A DNA stretch of 64,000 bases from Vishniacozyma victoriae (lineage: Eukaryota; Basidiomycota; Tremellomycetes; Tremellales; Bulleribasidiaceae), in contig JADPYG010000088.1 of NCBI GenBank assembly GCA_017654735.1, positions 2,914,001 through 2,978,000 of the forward strand, written 5' to 3'. How positions within the stretch are numbered: position 1 is the stretch's first letter; every line of letters starts with the position of its first letter. Shown here piece by piece: positions 1-9,647 of the stretch. The translations under genes and the position numbers were made by a program. The notes below the pieces were generated by a model. The model did no database searches, was not told the DNA's origin, and saw only the letters and a list, made by a program, of their open reading frames with translations.

Positions 1-694
1 AGCCTCTTTCAGACTTGCGGGAAGAGCGGCGTAGGCGGTAGATCCCACTTTTAGCAAGACCTGGTTGACGTCCTGGATTGTTAGTGTTCGCACATGCCCG
101 ACCAGGGTAATGACCTACCTCGTAGATGGATGCGGGGGCAGAGGCGGATGTGCCAGGAGCTGGGACGACGGGGGTGGCTGTCACATCAGCTGACACTCTA
201 GCCATTTCGAGGATGCACTCACGGCCCCATCCACCGGGAAGCTCTCTTCCAGGGGTCTCCAATCCACCAGCAAGCTGCTTGGCAGCCTGTTCCCTTCCGC
301 TCAAATCAGCGGCCTTCTTAGCTTCTAGCTCAGCCCTGGTCATTCCCGCGGAGAACGGTTTGCCAGTGGATGTATCAATACTAGATCCGGGCGCCGGGAC
401 ATTTGGCGAAGATTGTAACCCACCAGCTCCACTGGAATAGTTGGTAACACCGAATGCTCCTCCCATGTATCCGAATTGAGCTGGGATACCTGCACTTCCA
501 AGAATGGCAGTAGCTGGAGTGACTGCTGGAGCGGTGGAGAAGGTAGATGGGGCGGTTGTGGTGGAGCTGGATGTTGCGGGAATAGCGGATGAGGTGGAGG
601 ATGATGTGTCTTTTGGTTCGACAAATCCAGAAGTGTGGGCTGTTGCGCCTGCTGCGACTGGATCTATGATCTGGTTGTTGATTGGATTGCTCAT
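1..694 (-). CDS. Unrecognised Ser/Thr/Ala/Pro-rich protein, C-terminus beyond the left edge
   Basis: The reading frame opens at the ATG at 694 and stays open to base 1, so the gene is partial at its 3' end. An intron is clear at 118-73 (GTAGGT donor, CACTAAC branch region, CCAG acceptor); after it the frame continues DVNQVLLKVGSTAYAALPAS to the edge. A second likely intron of 45 nt begins with GTGAGT near 217 and ends ACAG near 173. It is a multiple of three, so retaining it also leaves the frame open. The N-terminal ~90 residues are low complexity (Ser, Thr, Ala, Pro), followed by a short charged helix (ELEAKKAADL). I recognise no domain and see no signal peptide or membrane segment. Coding status is supported by the matching intron phase; function is unknown. 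Confidence 0.6.
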   Translation of the reverse strand, partial: MSNPINNQIIDPVAAGATAHTSGFVEPKDTSSSTSSAIPATSSSTTTAPSTFSTAPAVTPATAILGSAGIPAQFGYMGGAFGVTNYSSGAGGLQSSPNVPAPGSSIDTSTGKPFSAGMTRAELEAKKAADLSGREQAAKQLAGGLETPGRELPGGWGRECILEMARVSADVTATPVVPAPGTSASAPASIYEVGHYPGRACANTNNPGRQPGLAKSGIYRLRRSSRKSERG

Positions 695-1008
695 TATTAT
701 TAATTAAAGTAGATGATATAGAACAGATAAGGGGACAAGTGTGATATATATTGGATGAAAAAGAAGGCGTAGGTAGGATAATAGGTTCAATTAGTGTATT
801 GACGTCATTACTGATCGACGGCTCTTTAGTCACTAAAAATGGAATGATCTTTTGGTAACAGTTTTAGACAGGTATCCCTACAGCGAGGTAGTACAAGGTT
901 CATGCTAAGACGGAGCACTCTAATTAGAATTAGAGCCAACTGCAGTTCCTCTCCACCAATGACCGTGATATGAGCTCCTACAGCTCTCCACAACCCTTCT
1001 AATCACGT
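695..1008. other. Intergenic, upstream of the left-edge gene
   Basis: This is 314 bases between the start of the left-edge gene and the stop of the next minus-strand gene. It is AT-rich near 700-800, as expected of a promoter. I see no RNA gene or repeat in it. Confidence 0.5.
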
Positions 1009-1793
1009 CTATCTAGCACCACTTCGCAACTTCTCCAATACCCTGAAAAAGGGGGCCGTGTGCCACCATTTGTACCTGACCTTGACCCGCTTACCATTCA
1101 CCGTCACTTGTCTTAATGTACTCTCGGCTTGGAATACTGATAGTCAGCTAAGTCCCAAAGCTGGCGAAGCTTACAATAACCAACACTGCTGAAATGGATA
1201 TATGCGATACAAGTCTCTTCGTCTTCTAGTACGTCGGAAGGCAGGGGTGTTGATGACGGCACGTGCGTGACTCCAAGATAGGCGGGTACGATGGGCGTTG
1301 TGACCTCACTGAGCTGATTGGTGACTGCCTGGGAAGCAGGAGTGGAGAACGAAGGAGTTATGGGGAGGGAAAGCGTAGGATGGGTATTGTGGAGAGACTG
1401 CTGATCGCGGCTATGCAGGGTATCAGTTGCGGTCGCGTTCAGCGTATCCGAAAAAGACGAATCCTCGAGGTGAGCAAGTGGATCATCGGGAACCGGGAGG
1501 TACCCTTCGCTTCGCGAAGTGTCTGAGCGACCAGGCTTGCTGAATCTCGGGATATATGATTCGGATGGGTAAATCTGGATCCTATATCATCAGGCTGTTC
1601 ATTTAGATATGAGGCAGGATACTCACACTGTCACGCCTGACTCGACTTTCTGGAGCCCAGTCGTAGACCAGTTGTTTTTGACATACGACAGCATTTGGCG
1701 TATTTGAGGGGGCGTAATCCCCGGAGGAAGGTTCGAAAGCTTCAAGACCGACTGGACAGGAGACCAAGGTCGGCTGGTTCTCCTAAGCACCAT
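1009..1793 (-). CDS. Putative split-RRM protein, 233 aa
   Basis: Three exons join in phase: 1793-1627, 1581-1175 and 1136-1009 (702 nt with stop). Both introns have good signals (GTGAGT...CTGATGATATAG and GTAAGC...CTGACTATCAG). An in-frame TGA lies just upstream of the chosen ATG. The N-terminus (about residues 14-60) reads like the first half of an RNA-recognition motif: an RNP2-like strand VLKLSNLPPGIT, a helix, then a strand VTVIQIYPS. The C-terminus (about 190-233) reads like the second half: CIAYIHFSSVGYLFQAEST followed by the strand RVKVRY. Between them lie ~110 Ser/Thr/Pro-rich residues. If this is an RRM, it carries a large insertion between beta-2 and beta-3. The coding call is firm; the RRM call is a pattern-based inference. 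Confidence 0.6.
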
Positions 1794-2081
1794 GTCGGAA
1801 GATCAACCTAACGTACTCTGACGACTTGGAGTAGAAGGTGAGACACTACCTTGATCAATCTAATTGATCATCGTCATCTGGAAAGATCTCTCCTTTATCC
1901 CTTACTTCCTTTCATCAGTCTCCCCTCGGCCAGGGTGATCGACAAACCAAAGGAAGGATTATTACCTGCGTTTGATGATGTCTATATACTGGGTATGGAT
2001 GGTGATGAGATGGTGCTAATCACTACCATCATCATTCCATGTGCTACTGAATTACCGTCAGAACCCAAAGAATGGCGCTAA

Positions 2082-4369
2082 ATGAGCTTATCGACCACTT
2101 ACGCTTTCGACCCCGGCGCAAGCTATCAATCCACGGACCTCAAGTCAGTCGATATCGCACATCAAGAAACTACGCCTGGTGTCATAACCTCCGCCGCCGA
2201 AGTCATCCGCCGACAACTGCAAATAACGACTACTATCACACCAACCATAACAAGAAGCGCCAACCCAGCCGCCGTACCAACCCGCACAGAACCCCGAGGA
2301 AGACCCGCCCCCTCCGCAGCCGGAACCTCGGCAGCCGAATCGGACGACTCCCCCTTCCCGTCCAACTTATCATGGTGGCAGATCCTCGGAATCGCCGTTG
2401 CGGGAGTAGTCCTATTCGGCATCGTCGCTTATATCATCATCTCCCGGCGGAACAAGGCGAAATTAGCGGCAGTAAAAGCAAAAGAGCTAGAGGTGGAAGA
2501 AGGGAGAAAGGCGAAGGATATAGATGACATCATGCCCCGCGGTATGGGTATGGGTATGGGTATGGGAGGGATGGGCATGGGTGGTCTAGGAATGGGGATG
2601 GGATTGGGGATGGGGGGTATGCCGATGATGTACGGTCAGAATCAGAATGGTGTAGACGGGGTAGGTGGAGGGCGACGAGGACGCGGACGTGGTGAAAAGA
2701 ACAAGAACAAGAAGAGATACGACAGTAGTGATAGTGAGAGCGAGAGTTACGACGATGTTTCGGATGGAGGAACAATAAAGCGGAGTAGACGAAGACGACC
2801 AAGACGGCGGAAGGATCATTATTCGTCAGACGAGACACTTTCATCGGCGGCTTCATCGTCATACTACGCCAGACCGACCAAGGGAACAAAAAGTCGTCAT
2901 CGAGATGAAAAGCAAAACGGCAAACACAGGGATCGTCGACGTCAGGAATCAACCAAGACGCCAACGTCCCGAGATGACGATTATCCACTTGGCCTGGGTC
3001 CACCGACTACAAGCTTACCCACGGGATCTACGAGGAAATCTCCAGGAAGAAAAGGAAGTATGAAACGATTCCAGGATTCCGTATTTTCGACTTTCGACAG
3101 CATGACCAATAAAGCTGCCAAGTTGGAGGCGTTGAAAAAAAGGGCGATTGAAGCTACGCTAATCGAGAAGAAGATGCAGTTGGAAGATAAGTTGAGAGGG
3201 GAGGAGGATTTGGAGAACATAAGGAAGGCGAAAATCACGGAAGCCAACGAGAAGATAAGGTCGGCGATCAGGTTAGAAAAGGCCGAGGAAGAAAAGGGTA
3301 GGTCGATAAATGAGTCAACGGATTGATTACTGATATAAAAGCTCGTCGAAACATGATCTCTTTATACCCGACTCCCGTACCCCCAGTGTGGCAGGAGACA
3401 TACGAATCCCAGACCCCCTCGATCCCTCCTGCTACGAGATCACGATCCAACGATAGTGGGTACCATTCCTCCGGACGCCAGCCAAGCAAGGCAAAGCATG
3501 TTGGAAGACAACAGCGACTTGCAGAGAACCTAGCCCCAGCTAGCGCGTACAACTCAGCCCTACCCGACTTCCAAAACAACAGACCCTCCAAATCGTCCCA
3601 GGAACGTTCCTCGAGCGACCTCCCATACGCCTACGATGGAGTCACATCAGTCATGTCGTCTCAGCCCCCTCCTGCCGACACACGTCGCCCGCCAGAGATG
3701 GAAGGAAGGAAGAAATCGAGCCGAACACCGAGACCACCTGCGCATCGTCAAGAATCGGACCAACCTCTGAAATCGGCCATGAGAGCACCGGGCGATCGCA
3801 AGCCAAGGAGGAAAGCGACCATTACCGAGAAACCACCTACCACTCGCATGATCACGAATCGAAGTGCATACGATTCGGATGGCCAGGACGATTGGCTACC
3901 CAAACCACCTGTCATCTCCAAAGCGAGAGCGCCGAGGCAGTCTGTGTCCGACGCGTCTTTACGAGGTGAATCACTCCTGATCCCCCATCCGAGCAAACGA
4001 CCCATCATCCCAAGAGGCGGATTGGCACCTGCCCCTGCGTCTCGAGCTTTCGCCCGGTCGAGGACTGATTCCGATCATCGCCCTCCAGTCGACCGGCAAG
4101 AGACTGTTGGTGGTGCTGCCGGTGTTGGAGCTGGGCATGGAGCTGAGAATGGAGGACCGGGTCAATGGCTAGGATGGAAAGGGAGTGCGGGAATGGGCAA
4201 CGTCGGCGTCACCCTTCCAAGTCAGAGTAAACGTCTCAATCCAGATCCACCTAGGCGGTTCGAGAGTAGTGATTCGAGACCTGCCATAAATCGAGCGGGC
4301 ACCTCAATTGCGAGTGACCCGAATCAGCCTGGGAAGAAATGGGCAAATAGGTTGAGGGATCGGAAGTGA
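2082..4369 (+). CDS. Single-pass membrane protein with long basic/disordered cytosolic tail, 747 aa
   Basis: Two exons (2082-3297, 3342-4369) are joined by a 44-nt intron (GTAGGT...ACTGATATAAAAG), giving 2244 nt. Residues 1-90 are Ser/Thr/Pro-rich and probably extracellular. One strong membrane helix follows (WWQILGIAVAGVVLFGIVAY, about residues 98-120), then a basic stop-transfer segment (SRRNKAKLAAVKAK). After it come a Gly/Met repeat block, Arg- and Ser/Asp-rich stretches, a predicted coiled coil near residues 340-405 and a long basic disordered tail. The layout resembles fungal Skg6/Mid2-like wall-stress membrane proteins, but I cannot show homology. No cleavable signal peptide is evident, so it may be a signal-anchor protein. 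Confidence 0.7.
2533..2631 (+). repeat. Gly/Met-rich coding repeat
   Basis: Imperfect tandem GGTATG/GGGATGGG hexamers encode a run of GM/GMG/GLGMG units just after the transmembrane anchor of the 747-aa protein. Basic, Ser-rich sequence follows. It is probably a length-variable coding microsatellite. Confidence 0.7.
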
Positions 4370-4424
4370 TTGTGTGTTCTAGGTATCGTCTCTTCAGCTG
4401 TAGTCATGTATACATACAAGTAGT

Positions 4425-5405
4425 CTATTCGTCATCATCATCATCATATCGTGTCGTTCTAAATCCATTCCGTATTCCCATCTTTCCTGATCTTGCTCCA
4501 GTCTTTCCGCTCCAGCGTTCCTCATCCGAATCGTCGTCGTATTTGTCCTTTTTGGTGGGTTTGCGTGTCATGGCGGTTGGAAGGGCATTCGACAGTGATA
4601 GATCACCACTTGGTAGAACTCCTGGTATGTCAGCAGATATCTTTGAGCAGGGTTCAAGCAAGGGTGGGCATACCAGAGATTTGCAACCTGAACTCAAGAG
4701 CTTTGGCAGTGAACACATCGCTGTTGCCAAATTCCTCAAATCCAATCAACCTGATTGTCAGCCGACTGATACACCAATCCTCATAGTCACTCACCTGTCG
4801 ACACATTTCCCATTGACAAAGCTCATGACGCAAGGCAGAACCTTGACTTCAAATTTGGCGACTAGGAAAAGTGAATCCGCTACGGAAGCTCGGACGAACA
4901 ACGTATGACGATATTTAGGCGCAATCTCCTGTTTCATCAGCTCCAATCCCTCGATTAAGAAGACAAAGCTCACCGATAACCGAGCGTCCATGATCTGACA
5001 ACGGTGGAAATCGGGGTGAAAGAAATGGATCAAGACGAATTGTTCTTTCCTGCACATCAGCTCCTACTCCATACTATCTGACCCACGCAATCCTCTCCAC
5101 CAGCCTCTTCTCATCTTTGAACGTCTGAACATCTCCGTATCCCCCATCCGAATCACTTGCTAGACTCTGGATCTTCTTGACTTCCGCTTGTAATTGCTCT
5201 ATACGTCTCTCCCTTTGACTATCGAGATTGAAGACCTCTGAATCTTCTAGCGAGTCGAGAATGGCCGAGTCTGATAATGTTGGTGATGGAGGACTCTTGG
5301 GTCAGCATTTCAAGACTCGACAGCGTGCATTGGGTGCTGGATGCTCCTATGACTCACCTCATGGCTGGATGTAGATTGCTTGAATTTTGGATTCGACATG
5401 AGCAT
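4425..5405 (-). CDS. PLP1: Phosducin-like thioredoxin-fold protein (TXNDC9/Plp1 family)
   Basis: Spliced in phase from the ATG at 5405, the gene gives about 247 aa in six exons. The N-terminus has the family's acidic helix and RERRIEQLQ segment, then GGYGDVQTFKDEK, matching the conserved 'hGeY.eI..Ek' region. The thioredoxin fold follows: VLIHFFHPDFHRCQIMDARL, HTLFVRASVADSLFLVAKFE, KVLPCVMSFVNGK and GFEEFG. As in the family, the CxxC redox motif is absent. The tail ends in a highly acidic DDDDDE. Family members are cofactors of the chaperonin CCT for tubulin and actin folding. The first intron acceptor was chosen at 5296 because only that site keeps the frame. The symbol follows the yeast orthologue. 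Confidence 0.88.
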
Positions 5406-5904
5406 TTCATTCAACGCGACGCGCTTTCCACGTGGCTGGACCAAATGTGGCGAAGTGTCTGTCGCCACCTCGGGCTGGGGACGCTGGCAAGAGTCCGTCC
5501 TTGCAGGCCTCGGTGAGATTGACAGCGATTCAACGAAACGAGGACTATCCCTGGCTGAATCCTATCATTTCCGAGTCCTGAGCGACCGGTTTGTGTAACC
5601 TGGATTGCTTTGGGATCCTTGGACCACCTCTCCTGTATCTGAAAAGACACCCGGTAACAACAATCATCTAGAACATTCAAACATACTATGCATCCCCAAC
5701 TACAATCAGTACAGCTCACTCAAGTAACCAACTGAATGAACCAAAACAAACTTGAACACCCCCAAAAGTGAGCCCTATTGATTGCACCATATTCGCTCGA
5801 GTAGATGGTGCCGGTCCGTCCGTGAATACTACTACGTCGGGAACTTCAATTAGTGATTGCATTTTCCCTTCAAGAAGACCACTTATAAGCAAGTGGCTTG
5901 GTAG
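5406..5904. other. Intergenic
   Basis: About 500 bases upstream of the Plp1-like gene and of a tiny plus-strand ORF. Short open frames are present on both strands, but none has supporting splice signals or recognisable sequence. I see no RNA gene. Confidence 0.4.
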
Positions 5905-6027
5905 ATGATAGGTTTCTTCCTCTCAGCCTTGGGTATGATTGTGTTCTTCATTGTCAAGCTGACTTGGGACGTGTACCGGAGGAGAGTAGCGTTTGTTAAA
6001 AGCCTCGGGAAGCCGGAGGAGGTTTAG
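5905..6027 (+). CDS. Tiny single-pass membrane peptide (40 aa), uncertain
   Basis: The open frame ATG-5905 to TAG-6027 encodes one hydrophobic helix (FFLSALGMIVFFIVKLTW) followed by a basic tail (YRRRVAFVK). Its arrangement (helix then basic tail) resembles the peptide gene 450 bp downstream, though sequence similarity is slight. It could be a free-standing microprotein of a mitochondrial or ER membrane, or the last exon of a gene whose upstream exons I could not identify. No homologue is recognised. Length alone would not justify the call; the membrane-helix-plus-basic-tail design is the only support. Confidence 0.3.
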   Translation: MIGFFLSALGMIVFFIVKLTWDVYRRRVAFVKSLGKPEEV

Positions 6028-6353
6028 GCTGAAGCAAAGGCTAAGACTGGGTTCTACAATTGTAATCTCTCATTACACAGCCTCTCACTGTCTGCTGGAC
6101 GATTGTAATTCTATGAGACCTTAGGAATGATCGTCGTAACCCCTTGATTCCTGACGAGCCTTTTTCACCGATCGGCACCACCCCGTTTCGTCGCATCATG
6201 ACCTTTCATCGAGTGCAGCCCCCCCAATGAGCCATCGCCAACGTCTATGATATAGTCAAGGTTACACCCACGACTTCTTCTCTTCAATTCCCTTTCAAAT
6301 CATCTCCCTCTAAAAACAGATATACAATACGCAAATAAACAAATACACTCAAT

Positions 6354-6772
6354 ATGGGAGCTTCCAGTCCGCCTCCAGCCGGTGCTTGAAACGCTATCTG
6401 TCGTAAGCTCTTATGACACCTTGGCGACGGAATCCTTAGCTTAGGATGTCCGTAGCCTATTAATTGCTTAGCACTGACTTAGAAGTGATACATGTAACTC
6501 ACCTATCAACTGCTTAGCACTGACTTAGAAGTGATAAGCAGTCAATAGGAGGAAAATCTACAATATGGTACGCAGGCGTCTGAGCGCATTACGTAACTCC
6601 AACGCTTGGAGCCCAGGGGCTGACTATCCGATCCGGTGCTTGCCAAGTTGTAGGAGCACTCTCTGGGCTCATCTCCCCTTTGATAGTGGGTTTTGGCGGA
6701 ATATGGTTGTACAAGAGACACAAGGCCAAGTCGGTGGGAAAGGGGGTAAAGGAGAAGAGACCGGTAGATTGA
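6354..6772 (+). CDS. Small Pro-rich/TM/basic microprotein (48 aa) with an unusual intron
   Basis: A pyrimidine- and A-rich leader (6270-6353) precedes ATG-6354, as in well-expressed genes here. Exon 1 (6354-6381) encodes MGASSPPPA plus one base. Removing 6382-6653 (GTGCTT...TTGTAG, with GCTGAC as branch point near 6620) restores the frame and gives a helix LSGLISPLIVGFGGIWLY followed by a basic tail to the stop at 6770-6772. The donor is weak. If instead the 254-bp segment between the two copies of a 10-bp direct repeat is deleted, the frame is also open, encoding a slightly longer peptide (53 aa). The interrupted gene may therefore be an intron gain or an insertion. Function unknown; probably a membrane microprotein. 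Confidence 0.45.
6379..6642. repeat. 254-bp insertion-like segment between 10-bp direct repeats
   Basis: The decamer CCGGTGCTTG occurs at 6379-6388 and again at 6633-6642. Fusing the outer flanks across one copy recreates a continuous small ORF. This is what a target-site duplication around an inserted sequence, or an introner-type intron gain, would look like. No terminal inverted repeats are evident. Confidence 0.45.
6456..6536. repeat. 35-bp direct repeat pair with 3'-splice-site-like core
   Basis: Copy 1 at 6456-6490 and copy 2 at 6502-6536 match at 33 of 35 positions. Each contains CACTGACTTAG, which looks like this genome's branch point plus acceptor. They lie inside the 254-bp segment. 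Confidence 0.75.
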
Positions 6773-7139
6773 GGAGATGTGATTAAAGACCAGCAGTGTA
6801 TACAGATATATGAGCTGTAAATGAGCAGACGTTAGTGAGCGCAACGGACAGTGCTCAGCCGGATCGGTTGACCTGACACCACTGCCAAATTGACCACATC
6901 TTTGCCCCGTGTTTGTCGAATGCGTGTGGACAATCACAAGTCTGCAGATGACCGTCTTATTCACAGTCGTCCACGAAAGCTGATCTTGGCCTGAGATGAC
7001 ACAAAGGCCACGGCGTCATGCGTTGCATCATTTATACATGGCTGTCCCAAAATACTCGTATTGATATACCCCGTCTCAACATCATTTGTAACATATCCGC
7101 CAGTTATACCTCATCGTCCATGAACATAGCCAGACATGA
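6773..7139. other. Intergenic between convergent genes
   Basis: About 370 bases of 3' flank. The open frames here lack splice support. I see nothing else. Confidence 0.4.
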
Positions 7140-8020
7140 TCATTGCTCTGTATCGTCCCTCAGCGACCACTGCCTAAGTTCTGCATTGTCATCAAGAGAG
7201 TGTGCAGGTATGCCATCTGCAACTCGACCGGAAGAGTTTTCGCATCCTGAATAAGGAGGATGTGCTTTGTCCTCCGTCATTGGATGACCCCAAAGAGTCA
7301 TGCTGTCCCCTTGACGAGTCGCCGCAGCAAGATCTGTTTCAGACTTTGTGAAGTTCCGGGTGTCTGAGTCAGGCCACCACTGAAGGCAACCGCTGCTTGC
7401 ATAGTCAGTCTGGTCGCTCCTTGACGGATCAATACGGGTCATTGATTGATTGCCGGCGGCGGACCCGGCAAGATCCTGACGGAATTAGAAATCCTCCAGT
7501 AGTATGATATCCTAAACTCACGACCTGACGTTGAGGAAATGCAATCAGAGGGGTTGCAACTTCCTGATCTCCATCAGCATTGCCATTATTGAGATGTCAG
7601 CACCTGCCTCCGTTTGCAGACGCTTCTTCCTGCCTGTCCTGCCACTCGGTGTATAAGTACAGGTCTTGTCTTGTTCGCTGCAGCGGTCACATGTCTCAGC
7701 GCCATTGCACTTAGCTTTCAGTGTTCTGCAGCGTTCACAAGCCCGAGAGATCCGAGTGAGCTTTGGTTTGCTGGTATGTACCACCGGGACCGTATCATGA
7801 CTGCCGAAGCCAAACACTACACTTTTGTCATACCTGTCCTGTCGGCAATGGGCAGATGTGTCCACTCACTGCTCAACTGGCCTCCAAACGTCAGGTTGCG
7901 CGGAGCCTTTGAAGGTATCCCCCTGATTTCTAGTGTTCTGTGAATGTCAGTCGCTGCAAAAGTGAACCTGGGCCAGTGGCTCACTATTGATTCCAGTGGG
8001 GTTTGCAAAGGGTACGACAT
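7140..8020 (-). CDS. Small Zn(II)2Cys6 DNA-binding protein (first of three)
   Basis: Five exons join in phase from ATG-8020. The first intron begins at 7984 (GTGAGC...CGACTGACATTCACAG). The second (GTGAGT donor after GTTGAGCA) can end at either of two in-phase acceptors. The zinc cluster reads CERCRTLKAKC...CDRC...C, the canonical CX2CX6CX5CX2CX6C, with the usual basic linker after it (GRTGRKKR). The whole protein is only about 240 residues; nothing after the cluster resembles the ~300-residue fungal-specific regulatory domain. The tail is polar and Ser/Asp-rich. It is probably a sequence-specific transcription factor reduced to a DNA-binding domain plus short tail. Exact 5' exons are uncertain. 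Confidence 0.6.
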
Positions 8021-8032
8021 GATGAGGATCAA

Positions 8033-8773
8033 GTGAGTTTATGAAAACTTATGTGAACTGACAATGGTAAGTATGAGAATGAAGGCCTACTTTCCGCCAT
8101 GGAACAAACATTGTTGCAAAAGACGGACCTTGAACGCAACAAAGGATCAACGAGTATGAAACACTGATACTTATTACAGAGATGTGGCAGTCACTGCAGC
8201 TGAAAGCTAGAGTAGAACATTGGGCTCATGGGGCATATAGTGAGACCCGCGCCAATTCTCGACCCAAATGGACGGTACACTGTCCATGCTGGAAACAGAC
8301 AGTCAGGTATGAGACAGAACAAGCAATCATGTAACAAGAGTGATGTCAAAGGTGGAGTCCGAAACCTGTCCTCACTATGTGATATAGCTGGTCTCCCAGT
8401 CATCTGTGCATGTTCCATTACAACTGGTTGGAACGTGGTACAAGCGCAAAGATACAGTGACAACACGGCCAAGTTTGGGAATGAGATGTTTGCCGCTTGT
8501 CATATTGTCCCGTGTCGTCTGTGAATCACCGCCATGTGCAAACCTTGATATATACACATAGTAAATGGGGTATGCATGATGATCAGCCCTGTCAAACACC
8601 CTTGGCCAAATCTCGTTCCAAACTCATGACACCCTTCGGATAGTGATCCGATCCGGCCTCGCGCCACTACTGTTTGTTTGTATCTACAAATCATACATCT
8701 CCCTCAATTCATCCCACATACCCCTTCCAGCTTGATTTACGTACATTTCACGCCCCAATTCTTATCAGACAGA
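8033..8773. other. Gene-poor stretch upstream of the first small zinc-cluster gene
   Basis: About 740 bases with only scattered short frames. A leader-like pyrimidine-rich stretch at 8695-8778 precedes an ATG on the plus strand, but that frame is short and antisense to the next gene's last exon. I could support no gene. Confidence 0.4.
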
Positions 8774-9647
8774 TCAATATGGGCATGGCGGAAAATTGCC
8801 CTGGAGGGCGTCGCAATGAGGTGAGGAGCTCCTTCGATAATGCCTCGAAAGGTTGCCAGAGTATTGGTCAGCCGACATGTTGAAAGTTCCTCCTTCTTCT
8901 TCACCCCTCACATCCGTTAGACTGGGCACGCAAATGTCATCGTCACCGCCGATGTTCACCTGTGGACATGGAGGGCAGTGATAGTCATCACCGCCTGTGT
9001 TCACTTGCCTAGCTGAAGCGATGCTTCGCATGCCTTGAGACTGAAGCTTAGTTTCGGTCAATAAGGGTTTCTCTAGATCTGCCGGGCAAGTACAGACACA
9101 GAGAGAGACTCACCAGGGGGAGGAGCGTCTGTGGATCTTGTCTCTCTGGTTGAAAAGTTTGTCGCCCGCGTTCAAAAAGATCGTGACTTGGCTCATTCGA
9201 ACATCTCAACCCACGCGTCATGCATCTGACGCACGGCCCCTGTTCGTCGCGATCGCATGAAATCCCCTGTGTGCAATTGGAGCATCGGACCTCCTTCTTC
9301 CCGCTGATATCCCCTCGAGGTACTTGAGTGGTGCCCGTCAGAGTTCGTTTAAGAAGATAACCACGGATGTCTTTGTACCTCCTCAACTGATCAACTTGCT
9401 GAGTACCAGATACAGGAAGCGAGCGAACAAGCTCATCCGATAGCTTTTGACTCATGGCCTGCTGATCGGCTATGGATCGCCCCAGTCCACACTCTGCACT
9501 CACGCTCATGAGGTCGTGTCCCGCTTGATTGGACCCCTGTTGAAATCCGGGTAGGCCTGCGAGATGTGCTTTGGCCCATTTCTGATATGCGTCTGAGTCG
9601 AGGTCAAACGAAAGGGCCTCTTGGTAGGAGATTTGGTCATTCGACAT
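8774..9647 (-). CDS. Small Zn-cluster-like protein (second of three), 268 aa
   Basis: Exon 1 runs 9647-9114 (178 codons) and exon 2 from 9046 to the stop at 8774-8776. The intron starts GTGAGT and ends AACTAAG. Around residues 145-175 there is a cysteine pattern CSNCTQGISC...CVRCMTRGLRC, CX2CX5CX7CX2CX6C. The first spacer is one residue shorter than the canonical six and basic residues are scarce, so DNA binding is less certain than in its neighbours. The C-terminal exon is acidic and carries a short internal duplication (QVNTGGDD... and QVNIGGDD...). No regulatory domain is present. The promoter shares a 34-bp block with the third gene at the same distance from the ATG, which suggests common ancestry or co-regulation. 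Confidence 0.6.

Noticed and set aside
1851..2081. 76-residue plus-strand ORF ending exactly before the ATG of the 747-aa membrane protein
   Set aside because: It lies in the divergent promoter, shows no recognisable sequence or splice signals, and a stop overlapping the next start can arise by chance. A regulatory upstream ORF is possible but unsupported.
8674..8883. Plus-strand ORF with a leader-like upstream region
   Set aside because: It is antisense to the last exon of the second small zinc-cluster gene, whose frame and intron phase are better supported.
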